From contig NZ_JBKGXS010000007.1 of assembly GCF_046546475.1 (NCBI RefSeq), forward strand, positions 244,506 to 308,505: a stretch of 64,000 nucleotides of DNA. Reading direction: 5' to 3'. Below, piece by piece: positions 16,813 to 25,669 of the stretch. This stretch comes from Pseudonocardia phyllosphaerae. GTDB lineage: Bacteria > Actinomycetota > Actinomycetes > Mycobacteriales > Pseudonocardiaceae. Position 1 is the stretch's first letter. Each line of letters opens with the position of its first letter. Below the pieces are notes generated by a model that worked only from the letters and a program-made list of their open reading frames with translations, did not search any database and had not been told where the DNA came from. Position numbers and translations under genes: made by a program.

Positions 16813-18540
16813 CTACCGCACCTCGGTGGGAGCGGGGGTCGCGCCGGCGAAACCGGCGGGGGCCTGCTCGGTCAGCACCACCTCGGCGGCCGGGTCGAGC
16901 GTGGACGCGGTGCGCGGGGTCTCGAACCGGGCCGCGGCGCGGCGGCCGTCGGTCTCCAGCGTCGCGATCAGGTTGCCGAACAGCGGCCCCGCGGTACGGG
17001 CCCAGCGGACGTCGGCGGCCTCGGCACCCGAGCCGTGCGCCAGCGGTGCGCTGAGCCGGGCCACCAGCCGCGACCACGTTGCACGGAACAGCACCCGCAT
17101 CACCAGCGGGACGACGTTGTGCACCGGAGAGCAGGTCAGCTGGTTGACCTTCGTGTCGGTGCCGGGCCCGGCGTGCACGTCGGCGACGGCGGCGTAGCCG
17201 TGGTGCACGTCCCCGGACAACACCGACACCGTCGCCGGGGCGGGCTCGCCGCCGTGCGGGCGCGACACCCGCCGGACGAGGTCGGCGAGCCGGGCGAACG
17301 AGTGCCCGAACGCCGGCCAGTGCTCCATGTCGACGCCCTGGCGTGCCTTCTCGGCCAGCCGGGCCAGTACGCCGTCGCCGTTGCCGATCCGCTCGACGGC
17401 GGCCTGGGCGTCGGAGATCCCCTGCGGCATCAGCCACGGGATCGACGTCCCCAGCACCAGATGGTCCGCGCCCGGGGCGAGGCTGCGCGCGGCGATCCAG
17501 TCGAACTCGGAGTCCGAGACCATCCGCCGCGGCAGCGTCTCGACGATCCGGCCGTTGCGGGAGTCGATCACCACCAGCCGGGTGCGACCCAGCTCCCAGC
17601 AGAAGGAGAACCGCACCTCCTTGTGCCGCTCGGCGCCGTCGCCGGTCTCGGTGTCCGCGGCGTCGGCCATCGTGGCCAGCAGCGGCCAGACGTCGCCGTC
17701 GGCGGTGCGGACCCGCTGCCAGGTGTGGTCGGCGTCGAGCTCGGCGGGGGAGAGGTTGCCCAGGTGCTGATACACCCAGTACGACGCCAGCCCGGCCCGG
17801 ACCCGGTCGCGCCACCACGGCGTCGCCGCCATCTCGGCGCGCCAGGCCGCGGAGGTGTTCCAGTCGTCCCGGACGTCGTGGTCGTCGAAGATCATCGCGG
17901 TGGGGACCGTGGAGAGCATCCAGCGGACCTCGGGGTCCGACCAGGTGTCGCGGTAGAGCCCGGCGTACTCGTCGTAGCCGACGATCTCGTCCTCGGGCCA
18001 GTCGCGCACCGGGTCGGCCGCGCTGCCGTGCTCGCGCAGGTGGCGGTCGCGGCGCCCGGCGATCCGGCGCCGGGTCTGCGGGGTGAGCTCGTCGGCGTAC
18101 ACCTGGTCGCCGAGCAGCAGCAGGACGTCGGGCCACTGCTCGGGCGGCTGCGTCGCCATCCGCGTGGCGTAGACGTCGAGCGCGTCGAGGCCGTACGCGC
18201 GGGCCGCCTTCGGGTCGGCGAGCTTCACGTAGCGGCAGGACCCGAACACGATCCGCGCGTGCCCGGCGCGGTCCGGGCCGCGCGTGGGGATCGTGCTGGG
18301 CGGGAACGCCGAGTGCTCCGGCGGCCAGCACCGCTGCCCGTCGACGTGCACCTGGTAGGGGATCCGGCTGTCCGGCTCCAGCCCGGTGACGACGACGAGC
18401 GCGTAGTGCGAGCCCGCCACCTCGAACGTCGCCGCCGAGCAGCCGAGCACCTCGACCCGCCCGGGACCGTCGGTCTGGACCCAGACCAGCGCGCTCGTCT
18501 CGTCGACGTGGCGCAGCAGCGGGCCGAGCAGGAGGGTCAC
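16813..18540 (-). CDS. PhoD-like metallophosphatase (alkaline phosphatase D family), no signal peptide
   Basis: A 575-residue protein with an N-terminal fibronectin-like PhoD segment and a metallophosphatase core: IVFGSCRY, LLLLGDQVYADEL, AMIFDDHDVRDDWN and SVLSGDVHHGYAA supply the Asp/Asn/His metal ligands. PhoD enzymes hydrolyse phosphodiesters and monoesters with Ca/Fe. Unlike classical secreted PhoD there is no Tat signal at the start (MTLLLGPLLRHVDE), so this one is probably cytoplasmic. It lies 6 bp downstream of the ROK kinase gene, in the same direction, suggesting cotranscription. Confidence 0.88.
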   Translation of the reverse strand: MTLLLGPLLRHVDETSALVWVQTDGPGRVEVLGCSAATFEVAGSHYALVVVTGLEPDSRIPYQVHVDGQRCWPPEHSAFPPSTIPTRGPDRAGHARIVFGSCRYVKLADPKAARAYGLDALDVYATRMATQPPEQWPDVLLLLGDQVYADELTPQTRRRIAGRRDRHLREHGSAADPVRDWPEDEIVGYDEYAGLYRDTWSDPEVRWMLSTVPTAMIFDDHDVRDDWNTSAAWRAEMAATPWWRDRVRAGLASYWVYQHLGNLSPAELDADHTWQRVRTADGDVWPLLATMADAADTETGDGAERHKEVRFSFCWELGRTRLVVIDSRNGRIVETLPRRMVSDSEFDWIAARSLAPGADHLVLGTSIPWLMPQGISDAQAAVERIGNGDGVLARLAEKARQGVDMEHWPAFGHSFARLADLVRRVSRPHGGEPAPATVSVLSGDVHHGYAAVADVHAGPGTDTKVNQLTCSPVHNVVPLVMRVLFRATWSRLVARLSAPLAHGSGAEAADVRWARTAGPLFGNLIATLETDGRRAAARFETPRTASTLDPAAEVVLTEQAPAGFAGATPAPTEVR

Positions 18541-18546
18541 GACGGC

Positions 18547-19506
18547 TCAGGTCTCCTCGAGCGCCAGCAGCCCGGCGCCGATCTTGCCGGCGTCACCCTT
18601 GTAGGTGGCGGGCAGCACCGGCGGGATCGGGCGGGCGGCGGGGGCGTAGGCGAACTCGCGGGCGGCCCGGCGGGCCGGCTCGAGCAGCAGCTCACCGGCG
18701 TCGACGAGGCCACCGCCGATGATCACCGCCTCCACCTCGAAGATCGCGTTCACGCTGGCGATGCCGATCCCCAGCGCCCGGCCGAGCCGGGTGAACAGCG
18801 ACTGCGCGGTGGTGTCGCCCGCCATCGCCGCCATCGTGACGTGCTGGCCGGTGACTGGGCCCTCGCTCTCCCGGGCCAGCGTCGCGATCATGCCTTCGGG
18901 GTCGCCCGCGGCGGCGCTGCGTCCCATCCGGGTCAGCGCGGTGCCCGAGGCCATCGACTCCAGGCAGCCGAAGTTGCCGCAGCCGCACTGCGGGCCGTCC
19001 GGGTTGACGTTCATGTGCCCGACCTCGGCGCCCTGGCCGTGCGGGCCGCGGTAGATCTGGCCGCCGAGCACGATGCCCGCGCCGACGCCGGTGCCGACGG
19101 TCAGCAGGATCATGTCGTCGTAGCGGATCTTGCCGAGCCGGGCCTCGGCCAGCCCGGCCACGTTGCCGTCGTTGTCCACGACGGTCGGCAGCCCGGTCAC
19201 TCGTTCCAGGTGTCCGCGCACGTCCCAGTCGCGATAGCTGTTGTTGGGTGCCCAGCGGATGCGACCCACCGGCCACTCGACCGAGCCTGCCGCGCCGACC
19301 CCGATCGCGCACACGCCCTCTCCGCCCTCGCCCGACCGCAGCTCGTCGACCATCTCGACGAGAAGCTTGTCCATGGTGTCGGCATCGGAGGTCCCCGGGG
19401 TGTTGCGCCGCAGTTCGGCGTGGACCGTGCCATCCTCGGCCACGATCGCTCCGGCGACCTTCGTTCCCCCGATGTCGAGCCCGATCGCCCGCCGTCCGTT
19501 CGTCAC
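18547..19506 (-). CDS. glk: ROK family glucokinase
   Basis: A 319-residue sugar kinase. The phosphate-1 motif is IGLDIGGTKVAGAIV; VDNDGNVAGLAEA carries the catalytic Asp; GTGVGAGIVLGGQIYRG is the phosphate-2 region; and GHMNVNPDGPQCGCGNFGCL is the ROK zinc signature (CxCGxxGC). No N-terminal HTH is present, so it is a kinase rather than a ROK repressor. It probably phosphorylates glucose with ATP (or polyphosphate). GTG at 19506 gives the usual short N-terminus; the upstream extension is unconserved and runs into the DoxX promoter region. Confidence 0.92.
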   Translation of the reverse strand: MTNGRRAIGLDIGGTKVAGAIVAEDGTVHAELRRNTPGTSDADTMDKLLVEMVDELRSGEGGEGVCAIGVGAAGSVEWPVGRIRWAPNNSYRDWDVRGHLERVTGLPTVVDNDGNVAGLAEARLGKIRYDDMILLTVGTGVGAGIVLGGQIYRGPHGQGAEVGHMNVNPDGPQCGCGNFGCLESMASGTALTRMGRSAAAGDPEGMIATLARESEGPVTGQHVTMAAMAGDTTAQSLFTRLGRALGIGIASVNAIFEVEAVIIGGGLVDAGELLLEPARRAAREFAYAPAARPIPPVLPATYKGDAGKIGAGLLALEET

Positions 19507-19587
19507 CCGGGCATGATTACGACCTTCGGGTCGTGAGTCCACACCGCCCCCGGGTTTGCGTAGGCGGAGACCGGGGAAAGGTGACCC

Positions 19588-20784
19588 ATGCCCATCCTGC
19601 GACGAGTAGCCCGGCCGATGCTCGCGGCCGTCTTCATCTACAGCGGAGTGAACCACCTGCGCTCTCCGGAGGGCGTTGTCAAGGCCGCGGAGCCGGTGCT
19701 GGACAAGGCCGCTCCGGTGCTGGACAAGGTCGTGGAGGTGGCTCCGCTCGACCGCCGCCCCGACGACGTCACGCTGATCAAGGTCGACGCCGGCGTGAAG
19801 CTGGTCGCCGGCTCGCTCCTGGCCGTCGGCAAGTTCCCCCGTCTGGCCTCCACCGCGCTGGCGGCCTCGATCATCCCGTCCACCCTGGCCGGGCACCGGT
19901 TCTGGGAGGAGACGGACCCGGCGGTCCGCTCCAACCAGCAGATCCACTTCCTCAAGAACGTCGGCCTGCTGGGCGGTCTGCTGATCGCCTCCGCCGACAC
20001 CTCGGGCAAGCCGTCCACCGCGTGGCGTGCCCGGGCGGCCAAGGCCCGGCTCGAGAACCGTCTGGAGGAGCGCTTCTCCTCCGCCGACGACTCCGAGCAG
20101 GGCCAGATCGCCGCCGGTCTCGCCGGCGCAGGCGCCTCGATCGCCGCCGCGGCGTCGAGCGCCCGGGAGAAGGCCTCCGAGGCCGCCGCGGAGTACGGCC
20201 CGGTCGCCCGCGAGCGTGCCGCCGAGCTGTCCAGCAAGGCCTCCGAGCGGGCGACGCAGCTGCAGGGGCTGGCCGCCGAGCGCGCCGGCCAGCTGCAGGC
20301 CGTCGCCTCGGAGCGGGGCCCGGTGCTCGCCGAGCGCGCGTCCGAGCGTGCCTCGAAGCTCTCCGGTGTCGCGCAGCAGAAGGCCGACGTCTGGTCCGAG
20401 GAGATCTCCAAGGCCGCCGAGCGCGCCGCTCGCAAGGCCGAGGAGCGGGCCGCGAAGGCGGAGAAGCGCGGCGCCAAGCTGCAGGCCGAGGTCGAGAAGC
20501 GGGGCAAGCAGTACCGCGTCGCCGCCGACCGCACCGGTGAGAAGTGGGTCCGCGAGGCCGAGAAGCGCCGCGCCCGCTGGCAGGAGGAGGCCCAGAAGGC
20601 CGCCCGCCGTGCCGAGAAGCGTGCGCCGGAGTACGCCGACCGCCTCTCCACGCTGGCCACCCAGGCCGCGAAGCTGAGCACCGACCTGGCCGACCGCGCG
20701 TCGGTCGTCGGGGCCGAGGCCGCGAAGAACGCCAAGGGTGCCGCCGAGGACGCGCGCAAGCGCGCCGAGGAGGCCGCCAAGTAG
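19588..20784 (+). CDS. DoxX family membrane protein with long charged helical C-terminal tail
   Basis: A 398-residue protein. Residues 1 to about 150 are a DoxX-like membrane domain (PMLAAVFIYSGVNHLR, VKLVAGSLLAVGKFP, TALAASIIPSTLAGHRFWEE, NVGLLGGLLIAS). About 240 residues of Ala/Glu/Arg/Lys-rich sequence follow with recurring AERA, SERA and EKR words, predicted as a long cytoplasmic amphipathic or coiled helix. Ordinary DoxX proteins are about 130-180 residues, so the tail is an extension. ATG is preceded by GAAAGG. A strong terminator follows. Function unknown. Confidence 0.85.
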   Translation: MPILRRVARPMLAAVFIYSGVNHLRSPEGVVKAAEPVLDKAAPVLDKVVEVAPLDRRPDDVTLIKVDAGVKLVAGSLLAVGKFPRLASTALAASIIPSTLAGHRFWEETDPAVRSNQQIHFLKNVGLLGGLLIASADTSGKPSTAWRARAAKARLENRLEERFSSADDSEQGQIAAGLAGAGASIAAAASSAREKASEAAAEYGPVARERAAELSSKASERATQLQGLAAERAGQLQAVASERGPVLAERASERASKLSGVAQQKADVWSEEISKAAERAARKAEERAAKAEKRGAKLQAEVEKRGKQYRVAADRTGEKWVREAEKRRARWQEEAQKAARRAEKRAPEYADRLSTLATQAAKLSTDLADRASVVGAEAAKNAKGAAEDARKRAEEAAK

Positions 20785-20802
20785 GCGGTTCCTACCGCAC
20801 CG

Positions 20803-20839
20803 CGTCCGCCCCGGAACCCGACGGGTTCCGGGGCGGACG
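20803..20839 (+). terminator. intrinsic terminator after DoxX gene
   Basis: A perfect 17-bp inverted repeat (20803-20819 and 20823-20839) with a 3-nt loop lies between the DoxX gene and the 3' end of a minus-strand gene; it can serve both. Confidence 0.85.
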
Positions 20840-20866
20840 TGTGTCCGGGCCCGGCCGGACCGGCGC

Positions 20867-22171
20867 TCAGCTCGGCCGGAGCACCTGGAGCCCGCCCGAC
20901 GGCGTCGACGCCACCTCCACGGTGACGCCGCCGGAGGACCACCCGGGCGGAGCCAGCGCGTGCGCCGTGCGGGTCAGCAGCGCCTGGGTGCGCGCGTTCG
21001 TGGCGGCCTGGTCGGCGATCAGGTGCGGCAGCATCCCGCCGCTGCGCTTGCGCACGATCAGCGGCAGCGTCGACAGCGTGCCGAGCAGCCGGTGCAGCCG
21101 GGCGACGTCGGCGGCGCGGCCCGCGAGGTCGGCCTCGACCAGCGGGCGCAGCGCGGGCAGCGGCCGGTGCCCGGACCGCAGCAGGTGGTCGGCGGCGCCG
21201 AGCAGCAGGCGCCGCGCGTCGAGGACCAGCGCCTGGTAGGCGCCGTGCACGGCGCCGGGGAACCCCTCCCAGCCGAGCTTTCCGACCTCGCCCAGCTGCT
21301 CGCGCAGCGCGCTGCCCGGGGTCCCGGCGGGGTCGGCAGCCGCGGCGACGCGCTCCCACCCGGCGAGCCAGGCGTTCGTGCGGTGGCGCAGCACCGACAG
21401 GTTCGCCGCCGCGGTCTCCAGCCCGCCGCCGGAGCCGATGGTGCCGTGCGCGAGCAGCTCGGTCTGGGCCTCGCGGACGGCCTCCTCCGCGGCGCGCACC
21501 CGGGAGTCGGGGGCGATCGCGCAGCCGGGCGCCAGCGCGGTGACGGCGGCGGTGAGGTCGTCGAGCACCCGGGACTGGGTGGTCGACGCCGCGATCTCCG
21601 CGCCGACGGTGAGCGCCAGCGTGCCGAGCGCGGTCCCGGCCGCGGCGCCCGAGCCGGGCGCGCCGACGGGCAGGACCGCGGCCGGGGGCGGGTTGAGCCC
21701 GGCCGGGGTAGGCGCGGTCGTCGACGGGACGCACAGCCGCAGCAGCGGCTCGGCGCCGAAGCCCTCGGGCAGCGTGATCCGGAAGAGCAGGCCGGGCTCG
21801 GGGCCGCTGTCCCCGGGGCGGGCGAGGCGGCGGGCGAGCTCGCTCCCGGCGGGGAGCTCGTCGCCCCAGCAGCGCTGCGGGTCGGGGACCCCGGGACGTG
21901 CGGACAGCAGCAGCGCGGGCCCGGCGGCCTGCTCCTCGGGCCTGCCGTACGCGGTCTGCAGCTCGGCGACACGGCCGCCGATCACCGCGGTGGGACGCGA
22001 GTCGTCGGCGTCGTCGTCGATCCGGTGCCGTTCGGCGACCGGGGACGGACGCGGGCGCGGCCGGGCGTGCCGGGGCGGGCCGGCGGGGGAGTCGTGGCCG
22101 GCGGGGGAGTCGTGCGGACGCCCACCGAGGGGGAGTACGACGGCGCGGGGATCCTCCGGCTGACCGACCAT
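20867..22171 (-). CDS. hypothetical actinobacterial protein
   Basis: A 434-residue protein with a disordered Pro/Arg-rich first 60 residues (RHARPRPRPSPVAERH), a middle beta-rich region (LLLSARPGVPDPQRCW, LLFRITLPEGFGAEPLLRL) and an Ala/Leu-rich helical C-terminal half. No catalytic motif or membrane segment is seen. Codon bias throughout is that of a real gene. ATG at 22171 is preferred to the GTG/ATG seven codons upstream but neither has a clear ribosome binding site. Family not recognised. Confidence 0.7.
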   Translation of the reverse strand: MVGQPEDPRAVVLPLGGRPHDSPAGHDSPAGPPRHARPRPRPSPVAERHRIDDDADDSRPTAVIGGRVAELQTAYGRPEEQAAGPALLLSARPGVPDPQRCWGDELPAGSELARRLARPGDSGPEPGLLFRITLPEGFGAEPLLRLCVPSTTAPTPAGLNPPPAAVLPVGAPGSGAAAGTALGTLALTVGAEIAASTTQSRVLDDLTAAVTALAPGCAIAPDSRVRAAEEAVREAQTELLAHGTIGSGGGLETAAANLSVLRHRTNAWLAGWERVAAAADPAGTPGSALREQLGEVGKLGWEGFPGAVHGAYQALVLDARRLLLGAADHLLRSGHRPLPALRPLVEADLAGRAADVARLHRLLGTLSTLPLIVRKRSGGMLPHLIADQAATNARTQALLTRTAHALAPPGWSSGGVTVEVASTPSGGLQVLRPS

Positions 22172-22244
22172 GCTTCTGCAACGACCCGGCACCGGCCGGG
22201 TGACTGGGCCGTTCGGGCCCCGTCGGGCGGCGTTCCGGGTGACG

Positions 22245-22973
22245 CTACGGGTGGACCGTGGGCCAGGTGCTCTCGCCGCGCCGGTCCCGGGTCACGGTGG
22301 CGGCCACGTAGAGCTGCACGTCGCGGAGGCCGACTCCGACCCCGGCGCCGCGCAGATGGGTCACCAGGGGGACGACCTCGCACTCCCACCAGCGCGTCGC
22401 CAGCGTGTGGCGGTCCTCGACCGGGTTGCCGCGCAGGGCCTCCCGGAACCCCCACGCCTCGGCGGCGTCGGCCAGGCGCAGCCAGTCCGCTGCCCGGTCC
22501 AGCCAGAGCCGGGTGCGGACGTCGCCGGGCAGCGGGACCCGGGCGAGGAACTCCCGCTCCGCGGCCTTGTTCGGCAGGTGCGCGGCCCGCAGGCACGCCA
22601 TCGCGTACGCGGTCGTGCACACCCACCGCACGACGGCCGGGACGACGGCGTGCCCGCGGTGGCGGGCCACCGAGACCCGGTGGTGGCCGTCGACGACGAA
22701 GTACAGCTCGCCCAGCCGGATCAGCTGCACCCGCGGGACGGGGGAGCCGTGGGCGTCCATCTCGGCGGCGACGGCGTCCCACCGGCCCTGCAGCCCACGG
22801 TTGCACAACCGGAACTCGGCGTCGAAGTCCCCGCCGCGCCCGACCGTGCCGACGATGCGCTCGGCCGGGACGTCGTCGGGGTACTCGACCATGTCACCGT
22901 CGCGGCCCAGGGCGGCGACGGCGTCGGCGTAGGACATCGCCGGTTCGCCGGGGCGGGAGATGCCGCGCATCAC
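22245..22973 (-). CDS. ParB/Srx-like domain protein
   Basis: A 242-residue protein containing YFVVDGHHRVSVARHRG (residues 91-107), the ParB N-terminal/sulfiredoxin-like nucleotide-binding motif (DGHHR). A basic helical second half follows (AADWLRLADAAEAWGFREAL). Stand-alone ParB-like domain proteins of this type in actinobacteria have no demonstrated partition role and no parA partner is here. Two consecutive ATG codons (22973, 22970) are possible starts. Confidence 0.75.
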   Translation of the reverse strand: MMRGISRPGEPAMSYADAVAALGRDGDMVEYPDDVPAERIVGTVGRGGDFDAEFRLCNRGLQGRWDAVAAEMDAHGSPVPRVQLIRLGELYFVVDGHHRVSVARHRGHAVVPAVVRWVCTTAYAMACLRAAHLPNKAAEREFLARVPLPGDVRTRLWLDRAADWLRLADAAEAWGFREALRGNPVEDRHTLATRWWECEVVPLVTHLRGAGVGVGLRDVQLYVAATVTRDRRGESTWPTVHP

Positions 22974-22994
22974 CCCAGCCTACGACGGTTCGCC

Positions 22995-24149
22995 TCAGAC
23001 CCGTGCCTCTCGCTCCTCCCGCGCCGGGGGCCCGACCAGCGCCCGTGGGATGCGGGCCGCGAGGACGGCGGGCAGCCGCGCGTGCCGGCGGCCCAGCGCC
23101 GGACGTTCGACCAGGTGCCAGGATGCCGCGGCCACGAGGAGTACGAGCACCGCGACGGCGAGCAGGAACGGCACGGCGCCTGCCGCGGTCAGACCCGCCG
23201 CGACCATCAGCTGACCGACCGGCCAGTGGTAGATGTAGACGCCGTAGGACAGGTCGGTGCGCACGCGCACCCGTCCGCGCAGCCCGACCCAGAGCAGCAG
23301 GTAGGCGAACGGGACGGCACCCAGTACCCGGTAGTCCGGCACCGTGGTCAGCGCGACCACGAGCACGGCCAGCGCGGCCACCGCCCAGCCGCCGTGCGCC
23401 GGGATCCGGTCCCGGTAGAGGTAGCCGACCATGCCGAGCAGGAACAGGGTCACCAGCTCGACGAGCAGCCCGACCACCGCGGGCGGCCGCAGGCCGAGCG
23501 TCGCCAGCAGCACTGCCTGCAGCACGGTCATGACGAGCATCGCGGCGGCGAGGGCGAGCACCGTGCCGGGACGGCGGCGCAGGAGCGCCGTCACCCCCAG
23601 CGCCGCGAGCATCGCGTAGCAGGCGACCTCGAACGACAGGCTCCACAGGGAGACGTCGAACGCCGGCCCACCGGGGTGGTCCGCCATCAGCCCGCCGATC
23701 CCGGACTGGAAGATCACCAGCCCGGCGTTGGCGCCGATGTAGGTCGCGCCGGACTCCGCGCCGAGCACGACCGACAGCGGGTCGCGGCCCTCGAGCCAGG
23801 CCACCAGCGGCGCGACGACGAGCCCGATGACGGTCAGGCACACCAGGTATCCGGGCATGATCCGCAGGAACCGGTGCCAGGCGAAGCGCACCAGCGAGTC
23901 GAGCTGCAGGTAGCTGCGGACGACCAGGAACCCGCTCAGCACGAAGAACCCGTCGACGCCCAGCGTCGCCACGGACAGGCCGGTCGGGAAGGCGACGGCC
24001 ACGCCCCATCCGATGTACACCACGTGCATCACCGCGACGAGCGCGGCGAGCACGAGGCGCACGAGGTCGAACGCGTTACTCCGAACGGAGAACACGGATC
24101 CGAAAGTCGGACCCGCAACCCCTCTTGACAAGAACGCGCGAAGGCTCAT
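22995..24149 (-). CDS. acyltransferase 3 family (OafA/YrhL-type) membrane protein
   Basis: A 384-residue integral membrane protein with about ten hydrophobic segments. It has the family features: an early His in a membrane helix (LAALVAVMHVVYIGWG), LGVDGFFVLSGFLVVRSYL, RFLRIMPGYLVCLTVIG, and WSLSFEVACYAML. Family members O-acylate extracellular sugars, lipids or antibiotics using cytoplasmic acyl-CoA. There is no glycan cluster nearby to indicate the substrate. The 5' region overlaps a plus-strand promoter/terminator pair (24125-24222). The ATG at 24149 has only a weak GAGAG upstream, so a GTG 19 codons in is an alternative start. Confidence 0.9.
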   Translation of the reverse strand: MSLRAFLSRGVAGPTFGSVFSVRSNAFDLVRLVLAALVAVMHVVYIGWGVAVAFPTGLSVATLGVDGFFVLSGFLVVRSYLQLDSLVRFAWHRFLRIMPGYLVCLTVIGLVVAPLVAWLEGRDPLSVVLGAESGATYIGANAGLVIFQSGIGGLMADHPGGPAFDVSLWSLSFEVACYAMLAALGVTALLRRRPGTVLALAAAMLVMTVLQAVLLATLGLRPPAVVGLLVELVTLFLLGMVGYLYRDRIPAHGGWAVAALAVLVVALTTVPDYRVLGAVPFAYLLLWVGLRGRVRVRTDLSYGVYIYHWPVGQLMVAAGLTAAGAVPFLLAVAVLVLLVAAASWHLVERPALGRRHARLPAVLAARIPRALVGPPAREEREARV

Positions 24150-24152
24150 AAT
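24125..24152 (+). promoter_or_regulatory. consensus-like sigma-70 promoter reading away from any + strand gene
   Basis: TTGACA (24125-24130), a 16-bp spacer and CATAAT (24147-24152) form an unusually good housekeeping promoter for this GC-rich sequence. It overlaps the first codons of the minus-strand acyltransferase gene but points rightwards, where the next 1.5 kb has only minus-strand genes. Confidence 0.5.
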
Positions 24153-24158
24153 AGGAAC

Positions 24159-24222
24159 TCTCGGACTCGACGAGAGATCCGTTAGCCTGCCCGCACGTCC
24201 GGCGATGGAGTGCGGGTTCTTT
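24159..24222 (+). ncRNA. candidate short non-coding RNA
   Basis: Starting about seven bases past the -10 element, a transcript would contain a CTCTCG/CGAGAG hairpin (about 24158-24176) and end at a 10-bp stem with one bulge (cccgcac-g-tcc, loop ggcgat, gga-gtgcggg; 24190-24216) followed by TTCTTT. There is no ORF of useful length inside. Promoter, body and terminator together give an RNA of about 60 nt. This is sequence pattern only; alternative readings are a divergent leader or chance. Confidence 0.4.
24190..24222 (+). terminator. intrinsic terminator with U-tract
   Basis: A 10-bp stem with a single bulged G and a six-base loop is followed by TTCTTT. It is one of the few U-tailed terminators in this window and reads on the plus strand only. 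Confidence 0.55.
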
Positions 24223-24254
24223 GCTGTCCACGCAACCGCTGTGCGGGTGACGCG

Positions 24255-24644
24255 TCAGTGCTTCTGCACCGGCTCCGTGCCGAGCAGATCGGCGTACTCG
24301 GTGGGCAGCTGGCCCGCGACGTGCCCGATCTCCGCGTCGGTGACGGCGACGGTCACCGCGTGCATCGTGGCCCGCGCGTGCTGACGGGCCTGCGCCTCGG
24401 TGACACCGCCCTCCCGCTTGGCGACCCGCCGGTAGAACTCGGCGAGGTCGAAGCGCTCACCGGGAGCGTCCGCCGGCAGGCAGTTCTTCAGCTCCGCGGG
24501 CAGCTGCGCGGCCAGGTTCTTCGACTCGCCGCCGGCGAGCCGCTGTCCCAGCACCTCGAGGGTGGACTGCACGCCCCGGCGGGCGGTGTCGGTGTCGGTT
24601 CCGGTGCTCTCGACGACGGCGTTGACGATCTCGGTTTCCTGCAT
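24255..24644 (-). CDS. DUF2267 domain protein
   Basis: A 129-residue helical protein matching the DUF2267 pattern: TARRGVQSTLEVLGQRLAGGE, NLAAQLPAELK, FDLAEFYRRVAKREG and a repeat of the same half-motif (HAVTVAVTDAEIGHVAGQLPTEYADLLG). These small soluble proteins are widespread in actinobacteria, often with stress genes; function unknown. Starts with ATG at 24644; 48 bp downstream of the LLM oxidoreductase gene on the same strand. Confidence 0.85.
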   Translation of the reverse strand: MQETEIVNAVVESTGTDTDTARRGVQSTLEVLGQRLAGGESKNLAAQLPAELKNCLPADAPGERFDLAEFYRRVAKREGGVTEAQARQHARATMHAVTVAVTDAEIGHVAGQLPTEYADLLGTEPVQKH

Positions 24645-24692
24645 GACGGGGCCCTACCCGCAGGCGGAGCCCCTACACCGGCATCCGGCGGA

Positions 24693-25583
24693 TCATCCCG
24701 CGCCGCGGCCCGCGGTGCGCAGGACCGGGCGGGGCACCGGCCACGGAGCGGGGGTCGGGACCCCGCCACCGACGACGGTCGGCCGGAACCCGGCGGTGCC
24801 GGCAGCAGGCGCCGGCCGTTCGAGCCGCGGCCGGATCCGCCGGGCCGCGCGTTCGAGCATCTCCCGCTGCACCTCCGCCGACACCGTCGCCGGGCCGGTC
24901 TGGACGACGACCTCGTCCGCCCACGGCAGCGCGGCGTCGGCGCACAGGTCCTCGGCGAGCTCGTCGGGGGTGCGCCCGACCGGCAGCGGCCGGGACAGCG
25001 CGACCCGGGGGAGCCCGCGCGCGTAGGTCCAGTACCGCTCCAGTGCCCCGACCAGCTCCGGCGCGTCGGCCGGGTTCCGGTCGGACAGCACGCCGAGCCC
25101 GCGGGCGGCGGCCGCGTCGATCGTGCGGGCGGTGCCGGTGGCCCACCACAGACGCTGCCGGGCGAGGTCCGTGGGCAGCTGCGCCAGCAGCACGTCGAGG
25201 GCGGCGACGGTGTAGGCGTGCCGGTCGTCGAACCGGCGGCCGAAGCGCCGGATCGCGCCGGGGTCGGCACCGGCGCCGATGCCGAGCTCGAGGCGGCCGC
25301 CGGACAGGGCGTCGAGCACCGCGGCGTCCTCGGAGAGCCGGTTCGGGTCCTCCAGCGGCAGCGCGACCGCGGTGCCGAGCCGGATCAGCCGGGTCCGTTC
25401 GGCGACGGCGGCGAGCAGCACCAGCGGCGACGGCAGCCGCCCACCGAGATGGCCGTCGTGGTGCTGGGCGACCCAGAACGAGTCGTAGCCGAGCTCCTCG
25501 GCGCGCACCGCGAGCTCGACCGTCCGCCGGTACGCGCGCGCCGTGTCGTCGCCGGTCACATGGGTGAGGTAGCCGAGCCGCAC
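24693..25583 (-). CDS. LLM class flavin-dependent oxidoreductase (luciferase-like)
   Basis: A 296-residue TIM-barrel protein of the bacterial-luciferase superfamily: MRLGYLTHVTG, ELAVRAEELGYDSFWVAQHH, RTRLIRLGTAVALPLEDPNRL, LSGGRLELGIGAG. Members use FMNH2 or F420H2. The C-terminal 45 residues are Pro/Arg-rich and lack family character. The usual C-terminal helix after EMLERAARRI is short, so the end of the protein is probably disordered. Substrate unknown. Confidence 0.85.
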   Translation of the reverse strand: MRLGYLTHVTGDDTARAYRRTVELAVRAEELGYDSFWVAQHHDGHLGGRLPSPLVLLAAVAERTRLIRLGTAVALPLEDPNRLSEDAAVLDALSGGRLELGIGAGADPGAIRRFGRRFDDRHAYTVAALDVLLAQLPTDLARQRLWWATGTARTIDAAAARGLGVLSDRNPADAPELVGALERYWTYARGLPRVALSRPLPVGRTPDELAEDLCADAALPWADEVVVQTGPATVSAEVQREMLERAARRIRPRLERPAPAAGTAGFRPTVVGGGVPTPAPWPVPRPVLRTAGRGAG

Positions 25584-25669
25584 CCGGGGGAGCGTAGAAG
25601 ATCACGTTTGGCCGCCGGTGATCGCCCCCGGCGAACCGGACATCGACAGCGTCGAACGTGGCTCGCGGA

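Noticed and set aside
17035..19536. 833-codon plus-strand frame
   Set aside because: Antisense to the PhoD-like and ROK genes, both with clear catalytic motifs; composition is shadow-like with no recognisable domain.
20738..23533. 931-codon plus-strand frame
   Set aside because: Antisense to three minus-strand genes; poly-Arg/Pro-rich translation typical of reverse-frame GC-rich DNA.
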